Source: Desulfamplus sp.
GTDB taxonomy: Bacteria; Desulfobacterota; Desulfobacteria; Desulfobacterales; Desulfobacteraceae
Length of the DNA: 64,000 bases
Direction of reading: 5' to 3'
Assembly (NCBI GenBank): GCA_015231615.1
Contig: JADGBE010000001.1
Location: 124,001-188,000 of the forward strand
The position numbers and the translations under genes were made by a program. Positions within the stretch are counted from its first letter, which is position 1. Each line of letters begins with the position of its first letter. Under the pieces are notes generated by a model. That model saw only the letters and a list, made by a program, of their open reading frames with translations. It had not been told where the DNA came from and did no database searches. This document shows, one piece after another, positions 61,756 to 64,000 of the stretch.

Positions 61756-62931
61756 TTATATATTCAGATAAACAATGATTGATGTACCTTCTTCATCAGA
61801 AGTTTTCATTTTAATTTCACCCTTTTGTGTTTGTGCAATAAGTTTAGCACTATATGCCCCAAGACCTGTTCCTTTACGTTTGCCTGATGTTGCATATTTA
61901 TTAAAAAATCTTTCACGAATATTTGCTGGAACAGCACCATCATTGTGAATGGAGATCATAGCTTTATCACCAACAGTTGAAAGTATAATATCTATAATCC
62001 CATATTCGGGTGATGCCTCAATCGCATTTTGCATCAAATTAGAAAGCATAGAATAACAAAGCAAAGTTTCGCCTTTCACAGTAAAAGATTCCTGTTTTCC
62101 CTCTTCAACTCTCTCTTTGTCAGATTTTATACCCTCAATAATATAACTATAAGAGTGAGAGCCATTTACAATAAATGAGATAGATAATTTTTTAAATTTA
62201 ATATTTTGTTCTAATTCGTTTAATATATTCTTTATAACAATGAGAATATCAACTGGTTCTGGATTAAAAGTATAAACGCCTGTTTCCATTTTAAAAAGAT
62301 CTAAAGAGAGGTTTATCATATTGAGCATTTTATAACCACAAGCAACAATGTGTTCAAGATATTCAGTTTGAGATTCATTAAGACCACCCTGAAACTTGAT
62401 AAGCTGTGGAAAATTGATAATTCCATTAAGTGGGGTTTTAAGATCGTGTCGAGTTATATTTTCTATATCTTCTTTAAGGCGACCAATTTGAATAAGCTCT
62501 TTATTTTGTTCCTCAAGCTGCTTGGCTTGTGATTTAAGACACTTATGGGCAAGCCTAAGCTCTATATGATTTTTAACTCTGGCACGAACAATGGGAGGAT
62601 TTAATGGTTTTATAATATAATCAATTGCACCAAGCTCAAGCCCTTTTGTTTCATCTTCAATATCGCCCATAGCCGTTACGAAGATTATAGGTATATTTGC
62701 GGTAATTGGATTAGATTTTAGTTGCCTACACGTTTCATATCCATCTATTTCAGGCATTATTATATCCAAAAGGATTAAATCAGGATTTGCCTGTAAAGCT
62801 ATTTCTATCGCCTCTTTTCCGCCTGTAGCAACCATTATTTCATAAAGACCGTCAAGTGCATCAACAAGAACATCAATGCTCACTTCATTGTCATCAACAA
62901 TTAAAATTTTACACTCAGAAAGAGGTCTCAT
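61756..62931 (-). CDS. Receiver domain-histidine kinase
   Basis: ILIVDDNEVSIDVLVDAL; DLILLDIIMPEIDGYE; DYIIKPLNPPIV; TRHDLKTPLNGIINFPQLI; GTGLGAYSAKLIAQ. Confidence 0.93.
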   Translation of the reverse strand: MRPLSECKILIVDDNEVSIDVLVDALDGLYEIMVATGGKEAIEIALQANPDLILLDIIMPEIDGYETCRQLKSNPITANIPIIFVTAMGDIEDETKGLELGAIDYIIKPLNPPIVRARVKNHIELRLAHKCLKSQAKQLEEQNKELIQIGRLKEDIENITRHDLKTPLNGIINFPQLIKFQGGLNESQTEYLEHIVACGYKMLNMINLSLDLFKMETGVYTFNPEPVDILIVIKNILNELEQNIKFKKLSISFIVNGSHSYSYIIEGIKSDKERVEEGKQESFTVKGETLLCYSMLSNLMQNAIEASPEYGIIDIILSTVGDKAMISIHNDGAVPANIRERFFNKYATSGKRKGTGLGAYSAKLIAQTQKGEIKMKTSDEEGTSIIVYLNI

Positions 62932-63127
62932 ATTTTCTCCGGTTGCTTTGAAAATGCTTCAAGTAGTGGTAATGTTCCAACATTGTTGTTAGGCAAATTA
63001 TATTATTTTTCCTAATTCATATCTATTAATGAATAGCTCAATTATTATGCCATATATTTGTGATAATTTAGAATATATTAATAAATGAGATTGCAAAAAT
63101 CGAGAAAGAGATGGGTTTTTGAATTTA

Positions 63128-63901
63128 TCAACTCTTCCCTCTTGCCTTTATCATTGAACAGTATGGACCAAATAGTGTTTTATAGTCTGCTTTCCCTTTT
63201 GTCAGAATAGTTGGGAAAAATCTAATTTCATTGTCGTTTATTACTATATTAGAACTATTTGCTAAAGCCTCGAGATCATATAATGTCCTAAACTCAGGAC
63301 CAATTAATATATAGTAAATATATCGTCTCTTCTGCATACTCATCTGCTGCATGAATTTATGAAAATCTTGATTTTTTAAAGGCATATCTTCATACCTGCT
63401 GTGATAGATAATTATGGCATAATCTTTAAATCTTATGCTGCTTATCGCCTCATCTATATTTTGGGGAATATATATCTGGTATGACTCTGCTTTTAGGGTT
63501 TCAGAGATTTTATTTAGCATTGCTTTGTCAGAGACGATTACCATTGCTGTTAAAATATTTTCAACAAGGTTACTGTCAAGATTTGAACCACTTACAAGCC
63601 ATGAAATATCGGGAGGATTTGGTGGTGAAGGAGCTTGGACTGGAATCGTATTTGCATATTTTTGTGGCGATGGTTTATCCTCTTGCTTAACATTTACACC
63701 ATCAGATAGAACTTCATTGACATTTAAACTCTCATCTGGTGGAAACCCATCAGTATTAAGCTCAATAACCTCTTTGCATGAAGGGCACTTGAATTTTAGC
63801 GTCTGACCCTCTGGCAACTTTGCAAGAGCTACTAAGAGTCTCTCTTTATTAGCATCAGAAAGACGTAGATTTTGATTACAATGAGGGCATTCTGAAATCA
63901 T
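63128..63901 (-). CDS. Zinc-ribbon protein with C-terminal response-regulator-like region
   Basis: Start MISECPHCNQNLRLSD at 63901 preferred over track start; CPHC...CPSC ribbon; VIVSDKAMLNKISETLKAESYQIYIPQNIDEAISSIRFKDYAIIIYHSRYED. Confidence 0.68.
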   Translation of the reverse strand: MISECPHCNQNLRLSDANKERLLVALAKLPEGQTLKFKCPSCKEVIELNTDGFPPDESLNVNEVLSDGVNVKQEDKPSPQKYANTIPVQAPSPPNPPDISWLVSGSNLDSNLVENILTAMVIVSDKAMLNKISETLKAESYQIYIPQNIDEAISSIRFKDYAIIIYHSRYEDMPLKNQDFHKFMQQMSMQKRRYIYYILIGPEFRTLYDLEALANSSNIVINDNEIRFFPTILTKGKADYKTLFGPYCSMIKARGKS

Positions 63902-64000
63902 AAATATATTATCCTCTCTAAATAGTATGAATAAATATGTTGTAGCGTTTATTAGAACTTTAAACCACGTCATCTGGCGTGGATAGGTCGATTCAAGCGA

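Overview
AT-rich chromosomal window that looks deltaproteobacterial (Desulfobacterota-like) from gene content and order; the taxonomic reading is inference. Most of it is housekeeping: AOR and rtcB; a branched-chain amino-acid ABC (liv) cluster without livG; a rib/nrdR/glyA/rpiB/acpP/rpmF run; lgt-holA-pyk-lspA; sppA/rpsA; a large hybrid histidine kinase; rpsT, lptE, leuS; rng-yajC-secDF; a ybgF-like gene, dprA, topA; purA/tadA. There is one tRNA-Pro(CGG). I see no CRISPR array and no intact mobile element. The signals I consider most worth following are: (1) three 33-bp intergenic palindromes of one family, AGATTTG(A/C)CAACTT-N5-AAGTTG(T/G)CAAATCT, with compensatory arm changes; (2) a mirror-image outer-membrane locus at 45.1-52.3 kb: porin(-) / FG-GAP protein(-) | FG-GAP protein(+) / porin(+); (3) a class I adenylate cyclase homologue overlapping a TPR protein whose receiver domain appears to lack its phospho-acceptor Asp; (4) hydrophilic low-complexity insertions in many conserved enzymes (LeuS, TopA, HolA, RtcB, RibE, a receiver domain); (5) tandem perfect palindromes at 8.87-8.93 kb and 60.0-60.08 kb, and a ~97-bp TIR-bounded G-quadruplex element between sppA and rpsA; (6) a PIN toxin/antitoxin pair inside the rib operon with the toxin frameshifted; (7) an IS1-like transposase remnant abutting the tRNA-Pro 3' end. 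All calls come from reading the sequence; no searches were run.
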